NCBI RefSeq assembly: GCF_000449425.2
Contig: NZ_AVHW01000022.1
Span: 1-64,000 of the forward strand
Direction: 5' to 3'
DNA from: Clostridioides difficile CD160
Lineage (GTDB): Bacteria > Bacillota > Clostridia > Peptostreptococcales > Peptostreptococcaceae
Length of the DNA stretch: 64,000 bases
The notes below the pieces were generated by a model that was not told the origin of the DNA, did no database searches, and saw nothing but the letters and a program-made list of their open reading frames with translations. Position 1 is the first letter of the stretch. Each line of letters begins with the position of its first letter. Position numbers and translations under genes: made by a program. Positions 52,548 to 63,734 of the stretch are shown here, piece after piece.

Positions 52548-55500
52548 ATGTCAGAGGAGATAGAGAAACTGTCGGTCACGTTAGCATTAGAAGCAAATAA
52601 CTTTACTAAACAAATCAGTGCAATAAATAAAGAAATAGGTAATTTAGATAGAGAATTTAAAACAGCAGCACAAGGTAATAAACAATTTGAAAATAGTTTT
52701 GTTGGTCTTGGTGCTAAGATGCAAAAGCTTACAAAACAGATTGATTTGTATAATAAAAAGTTAGAGAGTCAAAAAAATCAGTATAAAAGTTTGCAATCTA
52801 CTTTAACCACACAAAAAGCCAAGCTGGATAGTTTAGAAAGTACACTAGGTAAAAATTCTAATGAATGGAAAAAACAAGCTCAACTTGTACAAAAAAACGC
52901 TGAAAAGTTAAGTAGATTAGGAAGTAATATAAACCAAACTAAAAGTACGATTAGTAGACTTAGAACAGAATTAACACAAACAGGTCAAAAATTTCAAGAA
53001 CTTGGAAATAAAACATTAACTATTGACCAAAAATTGAGTAGATTGAATAGTCAAGCGAGATTAACAGAATCAGAGTTCGGTAGACTTGGGGCAGAGCTTG
53101 CACAAAGTGGGTCATATTTTCAAAGACTTGGAAATGAAATGAATCAGCTGGGAAGTAAAATACAATCAAATAAAGCTAGATTAGCAATATATCAAGCTGA
53201 ATTTAACAAATTAAATAATGAGTTAAATCAAAATAAACAAAAACATGCACAACTTGGTGCTGAGATTAGGAAAACTGAAAGTATTTTAAGCCAAGTAGCA
53301 GCGTATTATGGTAAAAATTCACATGAAGCACAACAACTCACACAAGAATTATATAGATTAAAAGATGCTTATAATAAACAAGAAATAGAAATAAAACAAG
53401 CTGAAACTGCTTTGAATGGTTATCAAGCAGAACTCAATCAGACTAGTGCAAATATAACAAGATTATCAGCACAACTTAGACAAATGCCTTTCACAACGTT
53501 AAGCCGTTCGTTACTAACGGCTGGACAAAACTTGAAAAGCGTTGGAATGAGTTTAGGTATGTATGTATCAATGCCACTCGGGATGCTTGGAATAGCAGCA
53601 GCGAAAGCAGGAGTTAATTTTGATACTTCTATGAGTAAGTTACAAGCAACAGCAGGAATTGCAGACAAAAGTAGTGTGTCATTTCAAAAACTACAGGATA
53701 AGGCACAAGACCTTGGAGCTAGAACTTCATTTTCAGCAGCACAAGCAGCAGATGGTTTAACATATTTGGCACTTGCAGGATGGGATGTAGAAACATCTTT
53801 ATCAAGAATAGAGCCAGTTTTACGTGCAGCAGAAGCAGGAGGAATGGACTTAGCTTTATGCTCAGACTTGGTTACAGATAGTATGTCATCAGCAGGAATT
53901 GCAAGTCAAGATTTTACTAAATATTTAGATATAACAGCACAAGCACAAAGAAAATCTAATACTAATATGCAACAAATGCTAGAAGCATATGTAACAGCAG
54001 GAGGAATGTTTAAAAACTTAAATATGCCACTTGAACAATCGGGGGCATTAATTGGTATATTAGCGAATAGAGGAACAAAAGCAAGTGAAGCTGGAAATGC
54101 ATTAATAAGTGTTTTTAGCAATATAATTGGTGAAAATGGAAGAGCAGGAAAAGCGTTAGATGCATTAAATATATCACTGTTTGATTCACAAGGAAAACAG
54201 AAGGATACTGTTGCAGTTTTGAAAGAAATGAGTAACGCATTAGGTGTAACTTCTGATTCTACAACAAAGTTAACAGAAGAAGAGCGAGCAAGATTTGCAA
54301 CAATGATTGGTGGGAAAACGCAATATGATACATTGATGAAGTTGCTGGCAGGTGTAAATGATGAATATGACGATTTAGAAAAAAGTTTGAAAAATTCTAA
54401 AGGTGCATTGATGGAAGTTGCTACAACCATGAAAGACAATTTAGGTGGTTCAATTATAAATATGAAATCAGCTTTAGAAGGTGCTGGAATAAAAGCATTT
54501 AAAGCAATGGAACCCGTTCTTGCAAGTCTTATACAAAAAATTACTGAGCTAGCTAATTGGTTTACTAATCTTGGAGAATCTTCGCAACAAAACATAGTCA
54601 AAATGGCAGCTATAGCTGTAGCACTTGCACCTGTTTTAATGATTTTTGGTCAACTTATAATTGTTAGTAGTCATTTAACTAATCTGATGGGGAACATTAA
54701 GGCAGCTACAACAGTGTTAGGAGCTAGTGGTTTTGGGAAATTAGCAGCAAAGGTTGGAGCTTTAATTCCAAAATTATTTACGCTACAAGGTGCTTTTGCA
54801 CTGTTAGCAGCAGGTGGTATTGTGTTAGCTACAAAAGCCTTACATGACTATAGTGTTGCAGATGCTAAAGCATATGAACAAAGAAAAAAGAATATTGAAA
54901 CATTAGATAGAGAAAAGAAAAGCTATGAAGAATCACGACAAAAAATTGGATATATAGCTCAAGAGTATGACAAGTTAAAAGGCAAATCGAAATTAAGTTC
55001 AGAAGAAGCTGAAAGGTTAAAAACATTAACTAAAGAAATTGCTGAGATAATGCCAGAATTAGTATCTGGATATGATGAGGAAGGCAATCCGATTTTAAAA
55101 ATGAAGGGTTCAGCTACAGAGTTATGTTCTGAACTAGATAGAGCAATAGAGAAAAAAGAACGTCTTATAAATTTTGATAAAATGGATAATGCAGAAATTG
55201 CTGTCGATAAGCAGTCTGGTAAAAGAGACAAGGATGGTAATAAACTTACAGGGAAGGCAGCAGATTCATACCAAACAGATAGCGAAAAAATTATAACTAC
55301 ACAAAAAAAGTACAATGATGATATTGCAAAGTTAGAAAAAGATGGTGTAATTTTACGTGGTAAAATAAGAAATTCAGAAGGCAAAGACAGAGAAAAATAT
55401 ATACAAAAATATAATGAACATTTAAGAAAAAGAGAAAAATTAACACAAGATGCACAAAAAGAGAATGAAAGAAGTTTAGAAGAAGCTAAGAAAGTAGCAC

Positions 55501-58500
55501 AAGAAGTTGGAGAAGGTGTATTTGCTACTGTAAAGTCTAGTAGTAGTTTTAAGTCTAGCGAAAATAATGATGCTAAAAAACAGTTTGATGACCTAAAAGG
55601 TATTTTAGATTTTAGTGGAATAAAGACACAAGAACAATTATCTAATGCAGAAAATGCTATGAATAAATTATTTAAATCAGCATCAGCTGGGAAAATAAAT
55701 TTATCTGATGTTAAAAAAGAAATTGAAGGAGCTAATAATGCATTAGCTAAAGATGGAAATTTAAATTCTTATAATAAAAAAATGCAAGATTTGGCTAAAA
55801 CTATTGCTGATAAAACAGGAACACAATCTAGTGATTGGGTAAGTTTGCTAACAACTTTAGATAAAGAGTTTTTAAAAACTAGTGATTCAACAGATGTTTT
55901 TCTTAAAAAGTTCAATAGAACCAGACAGCAATTAGAAGCTGGTGACAGTTTGGCTGTTGCAGTGCAACAACAATATGAAGCATTAAATGCTGCTCTTGAA
56001 GGTCTACAGATAACAGGAAAAGAAGAGGTAGACATACAGACTGTTATTGATTTTACTAATGACCAAAACATACCAGAAGATGTTAGAAATTTTGTAAGTG
56101 GTTTAATAAGAAAAGATGCAAATGGAAATATAACTAATTCGGAAGAAGTTATAAAATTTACAGCGGATTTATTGTTTGAACTACAACAAGAAAATCCTAA
56201 TTTTGATAATTTGCAAGCAGAAGCTGATAAACTGTTTGGAAAAAATAAAGTAAAAGTAACAGAAGATTTAGAAATCACAGAAGGTGAAATTGACACATCT
56301 AATGTAAAAACAGATGATGTGGAACAAAAAATAAAAGATAAATTTGCACAAGATAAAGTATCGGCTAAAATTAATGTTGCAATTGAAAATGGAGATATAA
56401 ATTCTGATAAAGTTAAACTAGTTGAAGAAATATTTGATAAAATACCAGAAGATGTTAGAACGAAATTTATATTAGATAATACAGAAGCGATTAATAAAGC
56501 AAAAAATTATGATGATATAATTAAATATTTAAAAGAAAATCCAGAAATTGCACAAAAATATAATATTAATGTAGAAGGATTAGAGAAAACCAAAGAAATT
56601 AATGAAGAAACTGATAAAATTAATAAAAAGAAAGCTGAACCAGAAGTAAAAGTAAAAAATGCAGGTGAAAGCAAAAAGGAATTAGAAGATGTAGAAAAAG
56701 AAGCTGATAAGGTTGACAAGAAAAAACCAGAACCAGAGGTAAAAGTAAAAAATGCAGGTGAAAGCAAAAAGGAATTAGAAGATGTAGGAAAAGAAACTGA
56801 TAAAATTGATAAAAAGAAAGCTGAACCAGAAATAACTACAAAAGGGGTCGAAGGTACAGCTGAACAACTGAATCAATTAGCGACTAAAGCAAAAGAAGTA
56901 GGGAACGGTAAATATGAAATAAGTATAACAGCCAAGACAGCACAAGCAGCTAAAAATGTAAGTGGGTTAATAACAAAGATAAATCAATTTAGTAAAGTAA
57001 ATGTTAAACAATTAGTATTTAAAACAGAAACAGCACAAGCAGCTAAAAATGTAACTGGTTTAGATAAAAAAGTAGCTAGTTACAAAAGTAAATATGGTGG
57101 AAAAACTATAACAACAACATTTAGAGCAGAAACAGCACAAGCAGCTAAAAATATTTCTGGATTAATGCGTAAGATAGATTCGTATAAGGCGAATTATGCA
57201 AGGTCATTTACAACATCAATGACAGCAAATGTACAAGTTAATAAGAATGTTACAACAACAGAAAAAACAGAAAAAACTGAGGCTGGAAAACCGGCATCAT
57301 TACCAATAGAAAAAGCGATACCTGCACCTGCATTATTAAATGATTCGCCAATGCCAGCTACAAGAGAAAATATAATACCTCAATTGAGGGGATTTACTAA
57401 TTCAACAATTGCAATAACTGGGAAAGATATAGCAGAAGCATTAAAATATGATGTTAATTTATTGCAAGAATTAGAAAATAGACTACAAAAAATAAATAAT
57501 GAATTAACTAGACTAGATAAGTTAGCAGAAAATGCAACGGATGCAGATAAAATAAAATATCTACAAAAACAAAATGAATTGTACAAAGAGCAGGCAGAGG
57601 TACAAAAAGATTTAGAAGATAAATTAATAAGACAAAAAAATTATTATAAATCTGCACTTGAACAAAAAGGACTAAAATTTAATAGTGACGGAAATTCAAC
57701 AAATTATGAAGAGGAAATATTAAAGAAAAAGAAAATAGTTGCAGACTTAGAAGAAAAAGCTGAAAAAGCAAAAGATAAGAATAGTGATTCATTGCAAAAA
57801 AAAGCTGAAAAAGAAAAGAATAGTCTGGAAGAAATACAAAAACTTTATGATGAATATATAAAAGTTACTTTAACTAGTTTACCAGAATGTACGGAAAAAT
57901 GGAATGAACTTAATCAAAAGATTAAAGAGAATGAACAAAGTATAAAAAATGTAAAAAGAGAGCAAGAAAAATTATTCATGGAATCGACATGGACATCTAT
58001 GTACAAAGATGTTCAGCAAGTGAAAAATGAATTAGATATGTTAGATGTAAAATTAAAAAATGCATCTACAGAAGAAAAAGAAGAAATAATTAAGAAAAAA
58101 ATAGAGTTACAAAAAAAGTATAATAAAGAATTAACTGAAACAACTGAGTATATGAAACAAGTCCAGAATCAGCTTAAAGGTAAATTGCAAAAATTAGGAT
58201 TTGAATTTAGGGATAATGGAGATATTTCTAATTATATACAACAATTACAAAAGTTGAAAGAAGAAAACAAAGATTTTGAAGAAGCGGAAGAACTTGCAAA
58301 AGGATATTTAGATTTATTATTAGAAAAAATACCATCTGCACAACGAGAGCTTGAAGGAATAACTGGAGCAATAGCAGATTTAAAAGAAGAACAAAAAAAG
58401 CTATATGAAGAACAATTAAACACTATCACAGATGTAGAAAAAGAAATAACAGACATATATAAAAAGCAGGTTGAAGAAAGAAAAAAATTAATTGATGAAG

Positions 58501-59297
58501 AATTAAAGAAAAGAACAGATGCTCTTAATAAAGAGAAAAAAGCTTATAATGATGCAAGAGAAGAAATGAATTATAAGAATGATGAAAAAGAGCAAAAAGA
58601 TGCTATTGCAAAAATAGAAAAAGACTTAGAAAAAGCTAGAAAAGATACAAGTTTGTCTGGTCAAAAAAGAGTACAAGATTTAGAAAAAAAATTGCAAGAA
58701 GAGCAGAAAAAGCTAGAAAAATTAGTGCAAGATAATCTTGATAAACAAGTAAATAATATGTTTGACAAAGAAAGTGAAAGATTAGAAAATGAAGCAGAAG
58801 AAACAGTCAAAAATCTTGAAGAAAAATTTTCTGATACAAAGCTTGCGGAGATAGTAAAAAAGGTATTGGATAGTGGAATTTTTACGGATATAGATGGTAA
58901 TGTAAAAGATTTACAGGATACCATGATTGAATTTATAAACAAATACCAAGATGGTCTAACTATCGCAGGTGATAAAATAAAAACTGAATGGCTAGACAAA
59001 CTGGATGAAGCTCTTGAAAAAATGGAAAATATAGCAGAAATAAATGAAAAATTAGGAGTAAAAGAATTTAATACAAATTTAAAATCTTTAGACTATAATT
59101 CTCAAAGATATAGTCAACCGACTAGTCGCATGCTAAACAATAATACTACTAATAATAATCAAATTATTTTTAATCCTAGTAAACCGCTGATTGTGATAGA
59201 AAATGCTACAAAAGATTCCATACCAGATTTACAAAAAATTATTGATAAAACTGTAAAGGAAGCACTAAATGATTTTGCAAAAGAAATTGTTAAATAA
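52548..59297 (+). CDS. tail tape measure protein
   Basis: The 2249-residue tape measure sets tail length; at roughly 0.15 nm per residue this predicts a tail of around 340 nm. Residues 1-320 are coiled coil, 330-530 match the TP901 core (FDTSMSKLQATAGIADKSSV), and hydrophobic helices occur near 675-770. Residues about 1365-1430 hold two 31-residue repeats (56641-56695, 56734-56788). Three AQAAKN repeats follow at 56937, 57030 and 57132. The C-terminal third is charged coiled coil. Confidence 0.95.
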   Translation: MSEEIEKLSVTLALEANNFTKQISAINKEIGNLDREFKTAAQGNKQFENSFVGLGAKMQKLTKQIDLYNKKLESQKNQYKSLQSTLTTQKAKLDSLESTLGKNSNEWKKQAQLVQKNAEKLSRLGSNINQTKSTISRLRTELTQTGQKFQELGNKTLTIDQKLSRLNSQARLTESEFGRLGAELAQSGSYFQRLGNEMNQLGSKIQSNKARLAIYQAEFNKLNNELNQNKQKHAQLGAEIRKTESILSQVAAYYGKNSHEAQQLTQELYRLKDAYNKQEIEIKQAETALNGYQAELNQTSANITRLSAQLRQMPFTTLSRSLLTAGQNLKSVGMSLGMYVSMPLGMLGIAAAKAGVNFDTSMSKLQATAGIADKSSVSFQKLQDKAQDLGARTSFSAAQAADGLTYLALAGWDVETSLSRIEPVLRAAEAGGMDLALCSDLVTDSMSSAGIASQDFTKYLDITAQAQRKSNTNMQQMLEAYVTAGGMFKNLNMPLEQSGALIGILANRGTKASEAGNALISVFSNIIGENGRAGKALDALNISLFDSQGKQKDTVAVLKEMSNALGVTSDSTTKLTEEERARFATMIGGKTQYDTLMKLLAGVNDEYDDLEKSLKNSKGALMEVATTMKDNLGGSIINMKSALEGAGIKAFKAMEPVLASLIQKITELANWFTNLGESSQQNIVKMAAIAVALAPVLMIFGQLIIVSSHLTNLMGNIKAATTVLGASGFGKLAAKVGALIPKLFTLQGAFALLAAGGIVLATKALHDYSVADAKAYEQRKKNIETLDREKKSYEESRQKIGYIAQEYDKLKGKSKLSSEEAERLKTLTKEIAEIMPELVSGYDEEGNPILKMKGSATELCSELDRAIEKKERLINFDKMDNAEIAVDKQSGKRDKDGNKLTGKAADSYQTDSEKIITTQKKYNDDIAKLEKDGVILRGKIRNSEGKDREKYIQKYNEHLRKREKLTQDAQKENERSLEEAKKVAQEVGEGVFATVKSSSSFKSSENNDAKKQFDDLKGILDFSGIKTQEQLSNAENAMNKLFKSASAGKINLSDVKKEIEGANNALAKDGNLNSYNKKMQDLAKTIADKTGTQSSDWVSLLTTLDKEFLKTSDSTDVFLKKFNRTRQQLEAGDSLAVAVQQQYEALNAALEGLQITGKEEVDIQTVIDFTNDQNIPEDVRNFVSGLIRKDANGNITNSEEVIKFTADLLFELQQENPNFDNLQAEADKLFGKNKVKVTEDLEITEGEIDTSNVKTDDVEQKIKDKFAQDKVSAKINVAIENGDINSDKVKLVEEIFDKIPEDVRTKFILDNTEAINKAKNYDDIIKYLKENPEIAQKYNINVEGLEKTKEINEETDKINKKKAEPEVKVKNAGESKKELEDVEKEADKVDKKKPEPEVKVKNAGESKKELEDVGKETDKIDKKKAEPEITTKGVEGTAEQLNQLATKAKEVGNGKYEISITAKTAQAAKNVSGLITKINQFSKVNVKQLVFKTETAQAAKNVTGLDKKVASYKSKYGGKTITTTFRAETAQAAKNISGLMRKIDSYKANYARSFTTSMTANVQVNKNVTTTEKTEKTEAGKPASLPIEKAIPAPALLNDSPMPATRENIIPQLRGFTNSTIAITGKDIAEALKYDVNLLQELENRLQKINNELTRLDKLAENATDADKIKYLQKQNELYKEQAEVQKDLEDKLIRQKNYYKSALEQKGLKFNSDGNSTNYEEEILKKKKIVADLEEKAEKAKDKNSDSLQKKAEKEKNSLEEIQKLYDEYIKVTLTSLPECTEKWNELNQKIKENEQSIKNVKREQEKLFMESTWTSMYKDVQQVKNELDMLDVKLKNASTEEKEEIIKKKIELQKKYNKELTETTEYMKQVQNQLKGKLQKLGFEFRDNGDISNYIQQLQKLKEENKDFEEAEELAKGYLDLLLEKIPSAQRELEGITGAIADLKEEQKKLYEEQLNTITDVEKEITDIYKKQVEERKKLIDEELKKRTDALNKEKKAYNDAREEMNYKNDEKEQKDAIAKIEKDLEKARKDTSLSGQKRVQDLEKKLQEEQKKLEKLVQDNLDKQVNNMFDKESERLENEAEETVKNLEEKFSDTKLAEIVKKVLDSGIFTDIDGNVKDLQDTMIEFINKYQDGLTIAGDKIKTEWLDKLDEALEKMENIAEINEKLGVKEFNTNLKSLDYNSQRYSQPTSRMLNNNTTNNNQIIFNPSKPLIVIENATKDSIPDLQKIIDKTVKEALNDFAKEIVK

Positions 59298-59312
59298 AAA
59301 AGGAGATAAAAA

Positions 59313-60098
59313 TTGTTTATTTCAGAAAAATTTATTTTAAATAAAAGAACTAGTGATTCAATGAGTGTAATTTTGATTACAGAATCAAATAATGACATAT
59401 TCAGTGATTATGGATTTGTGTACTCTGAAACAATAGAAAAAGTAAAAAGTTATAATGATAATCCAACTTTTTTTAAAGGGGAAAAAGATACTAATGAAAT
59501 AGTATTAAAAATATGTTTAGTAGATGGAAATTATGTTCCCAAAAGGTGGTCTGATTATGATATAGAAGAAATCTACACATGGATTAAAACAGATGATTTT
59601 GTAGAATTTATCAGTGAAGATAATGTTGAACTTACTTATTATGTAAGAGTAACTAAAATAACAAAGAAATTTACTGATAATATGGAAGGTTATCTTGAAG
59701 TTACATTCCAGCCATTTACAAATTTTGCTTATAAATCAGATGTTAAATCAATTACAATAAAAGAAAATATTGAAAGAAAAATAATTATAAATAATAAAAG
59801 TAATATGCAAGAAGATTATATGCCTATATTTGAAATAACTAATCTAGGGGATGAATCTACTGTAAATATAATAAAAAATACTAGTATAGAAGATGGACAA
59901 TTTGAAATTGCAGGGATAGAAAAAAATGAAAAAGTAACAATAGATAATTTATATTGTACAGTAATTAATACAGAAGGTAAAAGTAGATTTGAAAAATGTA
60001 ATAGAAATTGGTTAAGATTAAAAATAGGAGAAAATAAATTAAAAATTATAGGTAATTGTAAACTAACAATAAAGTCAAAATATCCTGTTTTAACTTAA
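59313..60098 (+). CDS. distal tail protein (Dit-like)
   Basis: A 261-residue protein directly after the tape measure, in the position of Dit, which forms the hub between tube and tip. The N-terminal part (residues 1-130) is beta-rich and contains PKRWSDYDIEEIYTWIKTDD. A C-terminal galectin-like domain is likely. It starts with TTG at 59313 after AAAGGAG. Confidence 0.82.
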   Translation: MFISEKFILNKRTSDSMSVILITESNNDIFSDYGFVYSETIEKVKSYNDNPTFFKGEKDTNEIVLKICLVDGNYVPKRWSDYDIEEIYTWIKTDDFVEFISEDNVELTYYVRVTKITKKFTDNMEGYLEVTFQPFTNFAYKSDVKSITIKENIERKIIINNKSNMQEDYMPIFEITNLGDESTVNIIKNTSIEDGQFEIAGIEKNEKVTIDNLYCTVINTEGKSRFEKCNRNWLRLKIGENKLKIIGNCKLTIKSKYPVLT

Positions 60099-60109
60099 TC
60101 AATAATGAG

Positions 60110-61786
60110 GTGATACTTATTTTAAGAGAGAAAATTAATTTAAAAGAAATTAAAAAAGATTATAATATAACACTACATAAAGTTAATAAAAATATAATTG
60201 GACAAATACCAAGATATTGTTTAAATTCTCTGACTAGGAAAATTGATGGTATTGACGAGTTAGAATTTACAATATCAAAATATGTTTTTGATAGAGATAC
60301 ATTGAAAAGAAAAATAAATATTATATATGATATGACTAAAAACGAAAGATTTATATGTATTAATAATAAAGAGTATTTTGTTATAAAAGAAATAAAAGAA
60401 GATAATTATAAAAGTAAAGTAGTTAAAGCATATTCAAGAGAAATTAAATTATCAAAAGTAGATATAAACATAGAAAATATAAATATACAGCTATTTACAG
60501 CAGAGGAAGAAAACGAAATATTTTCATTGAATGATTACATGAAAAATGAAACAGGATGGCAGCTAGGTCATGTAGATGAAGATATAGCATATGATGTATT
60601 AGAAGGTGGAAGTAAACAAGAAAAAATCAGATGGCAAGAAAGTGTAAGCACGAATTGGTATGACTTTATTACAAAAAATATAAAAGAAGAATTTAATTGT
60701 GTTATTGAATTTGATACCTTCAATAAACTAGTTAATTTATATAATATAGATAGTTTTGGAGATGAAGTAAAAATAACATTAACAGAAGATAATTACATAA
60801 AATCTATTGAAAAAACTTTGAATACAAATGATATAGTAACAAGATTGAAACTTGAAGGAAATGAAGAAATGGACATAATAGATGCTACTGAAACAGGGTA
60901 TCCCTACATTGAAAATTATTCTTACTTTATAGAAAATGGAGAAATGAGTTCAGAACTAATGGAAGCAATAAATGTATATGAAGAAATGGTAAAAAAAAGA
61001 AAAGTACAATGGAGAGAATTAGCAGATTTAAAAAGTAGTAAAAGCAATGAATTGACAGATAAAAAAAATGAATTACAACTTGTTTATGCATTTATAACAG
61101 GTTTACAAGGTGAAAAGAGAGCATATGAAGCATCAAAAGATGATATTAATTTAGCTAGAATTATAGCAGAGATAACTAAAAAAAATGATGAAAAAGTAAT
61201 ACTAGAAGTTGCTGTAAGAAATTTAGAAGAAGAAATTGAAAATCTAAGAAAAAGTATAGATAATGTAAATTTACTTTGTAAGCGTGAAACTGCAACAGAT
61301 GAAGATGGGAAATTAATATTTAATGATGAATTATTAGAAGAGCTGAAAGAGTTTGTGTATTATGATACATATACTAATTCAGCTTTTATTAAAGTTGAAG
61401 ATTTAATAAAAGCTGGTGAAAGAATTTTAGAATTAAAATGTAAGCCAACAAGTGAATGGTCGATAGATATAATAAATTTTTTAGAAAGAATTTTAGATAA
61501 TGGCAGGCAACATTGGGATGGCATATTAGGACTTGGTGATGTAATAGAACTTTATAGTTATAAAGAGAGTATAAAAAAACTAATATATTTTGTGGGATAT
61601 TCACAAAAATTTAATCCTAGCAGTTTAACAATAGAATTATCAAATAAAAAATTGAAAAATGATGATATAAAAACTATCTCAGACTATTTGAAAATGGCAA
61701 AAGAGTCACTTCAAGTTTTAGAGTCTAAAAAATACTTATTGATACAACAGAAATATAATAAAATAAGAAAAAATAGAAATATCTAA
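60110..61786 (+). CDS. tail hub / Tal-like endopeptidase-tail protein
   Basis: A 558-residue protein in the Tal position. Its first about 370 residues have the tail-hub pattern (IPRYCLNSLTRKIDGIDELE and TRLKLEGNEEMDI), followed by a coiled coil. No separate peptidase motif was recognised. The start is unclear: GTG at 60110 lies within the GAGGTG ribosome site, whereas an ATT at 60119 would be spaced correctly. Confidence 0.78.
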   Translation: MILILREKINLKEIKKDYNITLHKVNKNIIGQIPRYCLNSLTRKIDGIDELEFTISKYVFDRDTLKRKINIIYDMTKNERFICINNKEYFVIKEIKEDNYKSKVVKAYSREIKLSKVDINIENINIQLFTAEEENEIFSLNDYMKNETGWQLGHVDEDIAYDVLEGGSKQEKIRWQESVSTNWYDFITKNIKEEFNCVIEFDTFNKLVNLYNIDSFGDEVKITLTEDNYIKSIEKTLNTNDIVTRLKLEGNEEMDIIDATETGYPYIENYSYFIENGEMSSELMEAINVYEEMVKKRKVQWRELADLKSSKSNELTDKKNELQLVYAFITGLQGEKRAYEASKDDINLARIIAEITKKNDEKVILEVAVRNLEEEIENLRKSIDNVNLLCKRETATDEDGKLIFNDELLEELKEFVYYDTYTNSAFIKVEDLIKAGERILELKCKPTSEWSIDIINFLERILDNGRQHWDGILGLGDVIELYSYKESIKKLIYFVGYSQKFNPSSLTIELSNKKLKNDDIKTISDYLKMAKESLQVLESKKYLLIQQKYNKIRKNRNI

Positions 61787-61802
61787 AAAGGGGTGAAAAT
61801 TA

Positions 61803-63731
61803 TTGGCTGTATTAGATAATAGCCCTACTTTTTCATATATTCGTGCAACTGGGATAATAGTACATTACTATGATGAAGTTTACAATGTTACAGAAAAATA
61901 TTCTTGCATGAAATACATCTACTGGAATAGAAAGAACCCTTATCAATTAGAAGATTCAAATATTTTATTTGATAATTCGGATGAAAAATTTCTTGTAATA
62001 ACTAATACAAATGGTATGCATAATATAGTTCCACAAAGTGAAGATTCAAATTTCAGTATATCTTTTGATGGGGATTCTATAAAGTCTATTGAAAAACACA
62101 TTTATGGATTATATGAAAAAAATGAGGAAAATGACAAAAGATTTGTTTCTATAGAAACGGATATAACAGGAGTAAAAACGACAATAGGAGATTTAAAAGA
62201 AGAAGATACAAAGATAAAAGAAAATATAACAAAATTAGAGTTAAAATCTGATGAAATAGACGCTAGTGTTAAAAGTGTTAGAAAAGATTTTACAGATAAT
62301 AAAGAAATAAATGAACTAAGAGAAAATGTTAATAAAAATATCATAGAATTAAATGCAGCAATTGGCTTGTATAGCTCTAAGATAACAGAATATTTCAAGG
62401 ATGATAAAGTAACTAATGAAGAAAAAACAGAAATAAATATTCAAAATACTATTATTGATGATAAGAAAAAATTGCTATACGTGCAAATTGAAAAAGTAAT
62501 TTTAATATGTGATAAAAATGTTGATACAACTGGAAAATTAAATATAAATAATGCTAAAAATGCTTTAAATGAAGCTCATGATAATTTGAAAACTGCAATA
62601 AATTCAGCGATAGCAGATGGTGTCGCAACTCCTAGTGATAAGGTTTTAGTTATAAATGCTTTTTCTAAATATAATGTAAAAATAAATGAATTAAAAAATG
62701 TTATTGATAATATAATTTTACTTGGTGCAGGTGGAAGTATATCAGAAGAATTAGCGAATTTTAATATGAAATCTAATCAAATTACTATGAGTGTACAAGA
62801 AACAGAAAAAAATATAAAATCTGAAATCAAAATATTGTCTGATGAAATAGCATTAAAAGTTAGTAAAGGAGAATTTAGTTCTTTAATAGAACAAAAATAT
62901 GATAGCGTAAGAATAGCTTTTAATAAAATAAGTTCAGCTTCTGTAACAATTGATTACAGTGGAATAACAATTTTGAATGGCTCTATAGCATGTGACTGCT
63001 TAACAACTCCAAGAGGTCATGACCCTATTATTCGTCTGTTTGAAGATAGCAGTGCAACTATATGTTTAGATGCACAAGAAAGCAATGGGGCTGTAAAAGG
63101 AAGTGCAGTAAGATTAAAATATAATGAAAACTATTTATTTATAAACAGATATGGAGCAAACATATTTGTTGATGGAGAGGTAAGGTTACAAGTAAAACAA
63201 GATGATGCTTTTATAAAAACTGGAAATGCAAGATTTTGTTTTACTAATGACCCATATTCATTCTTCCCAGACCAAAGCCGAACCGATTTAGGGCAAAGCT
63301 ATAACACATGGAGAAATGTTTACTGCGATACATTAAGGTGTGATGATGTTAGAAGTACATCGGATAACAGGTTCAAGGAAAATATTAATTATATAAGTAT
63401 GACAAAAAGAAGGTCTTTCTCAATGAATATAGAAACACCTTTTTTAAATTTTTTAACAGATGATTTAAAAATAGCTACATTTAATTATAAAAATTTTAGT
63501 GAAGAAGAAAATAATCAGCAAATCGGATTTATAGCAAATGATATAAAAGATACAGAAGTTGGAAAAATGTTTGTTTATGATTATAACGATGAAGGGCTAA
63601 AATTTAGTGTATCTGGATATACAACTATTATAGCAGCAGCGTTAAAAGAAGAAGTGTTGAAAAGAGAAGAATTAGAAAATAAAATAAAAGAATTAGAAAA
63701 AAATATAGGATTACAAAGTAAAGGAGAATAA
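61803..63731 (+). CDS. tail fibre with C-terminal S74-type chaperone domain
   Basis: A 642-residue receptor-binding candidate. Long coiled-coil and repetitive stretches (residues 100-370) lead into a beta-rich region. The end (TSDNRFKENINYIS, later IGFIANDIK and a terminal coiled coil) is an S74-type intramolecular chaperone, which folds a fibre trimer and then cuts itself off at the Ser of the SDNR motif. The TTG start follows GGGGTGA. Confidence 0.85.
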   Translation: MAVLDNSPTFSYIRATGIIVHYYDEVYNVTEKYSCMKYIYWNRKNPYQLEDSNILFDNSDEKFLVITNTNGMHNIVPQSEDSNFSISFDGDSIKSIEKHIYGLYEKNEENDKRFVSIETDITGVKTTIGDLKEEDTKIKENITKLELKSDEIDASVKSVRKDFTDNKEINELRENVNKNIIELNAAIGLYSSKITEYFKDDKVTNEEKTEINIQNTIIDDKKKLLYVQIEKVILICDKNVDTTGKLNINNAKNALNEAHDNLKTAINSAIADGVATPSDKVLVINAFSKYNVKINELKNVIDNIILLGAGGSISEELANFNMKSNQITMSVQETEKNIKSEIKILSDEIALKVSKGEFSSLIEQKYDSVRIAFNKISSASVTIDYSGITILNGSIACDCLTTPRGHDPIIRLFEDSSATICLDAQESNGAVKGSAVRLKYNENYLFINRYGANIFVDGEVRLQVKQDDAFIKTGNARFCFTNDPYSFFPDQSRTDLGQSYNTWRNVYCDTLRCDDVRSTSDNRFKENINYISMTKRRSFSMNIETPFLNFLTDDLKIATFNYKNFSEEENNQQIGFIANDIKDTEVGKMFVYDYNDEGLKFSVSGYTTIIAAALKEEVLKREELENKIKELEKNIGLQSKGE

Positions 63732-63734
63732 AAA

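Noticed and set aside
53906-54601. A 231-codon minus-strand frame inside the tape measure gene
   Set aside because: A composition shadow of a long coding gene; no promoter or ribosome site.
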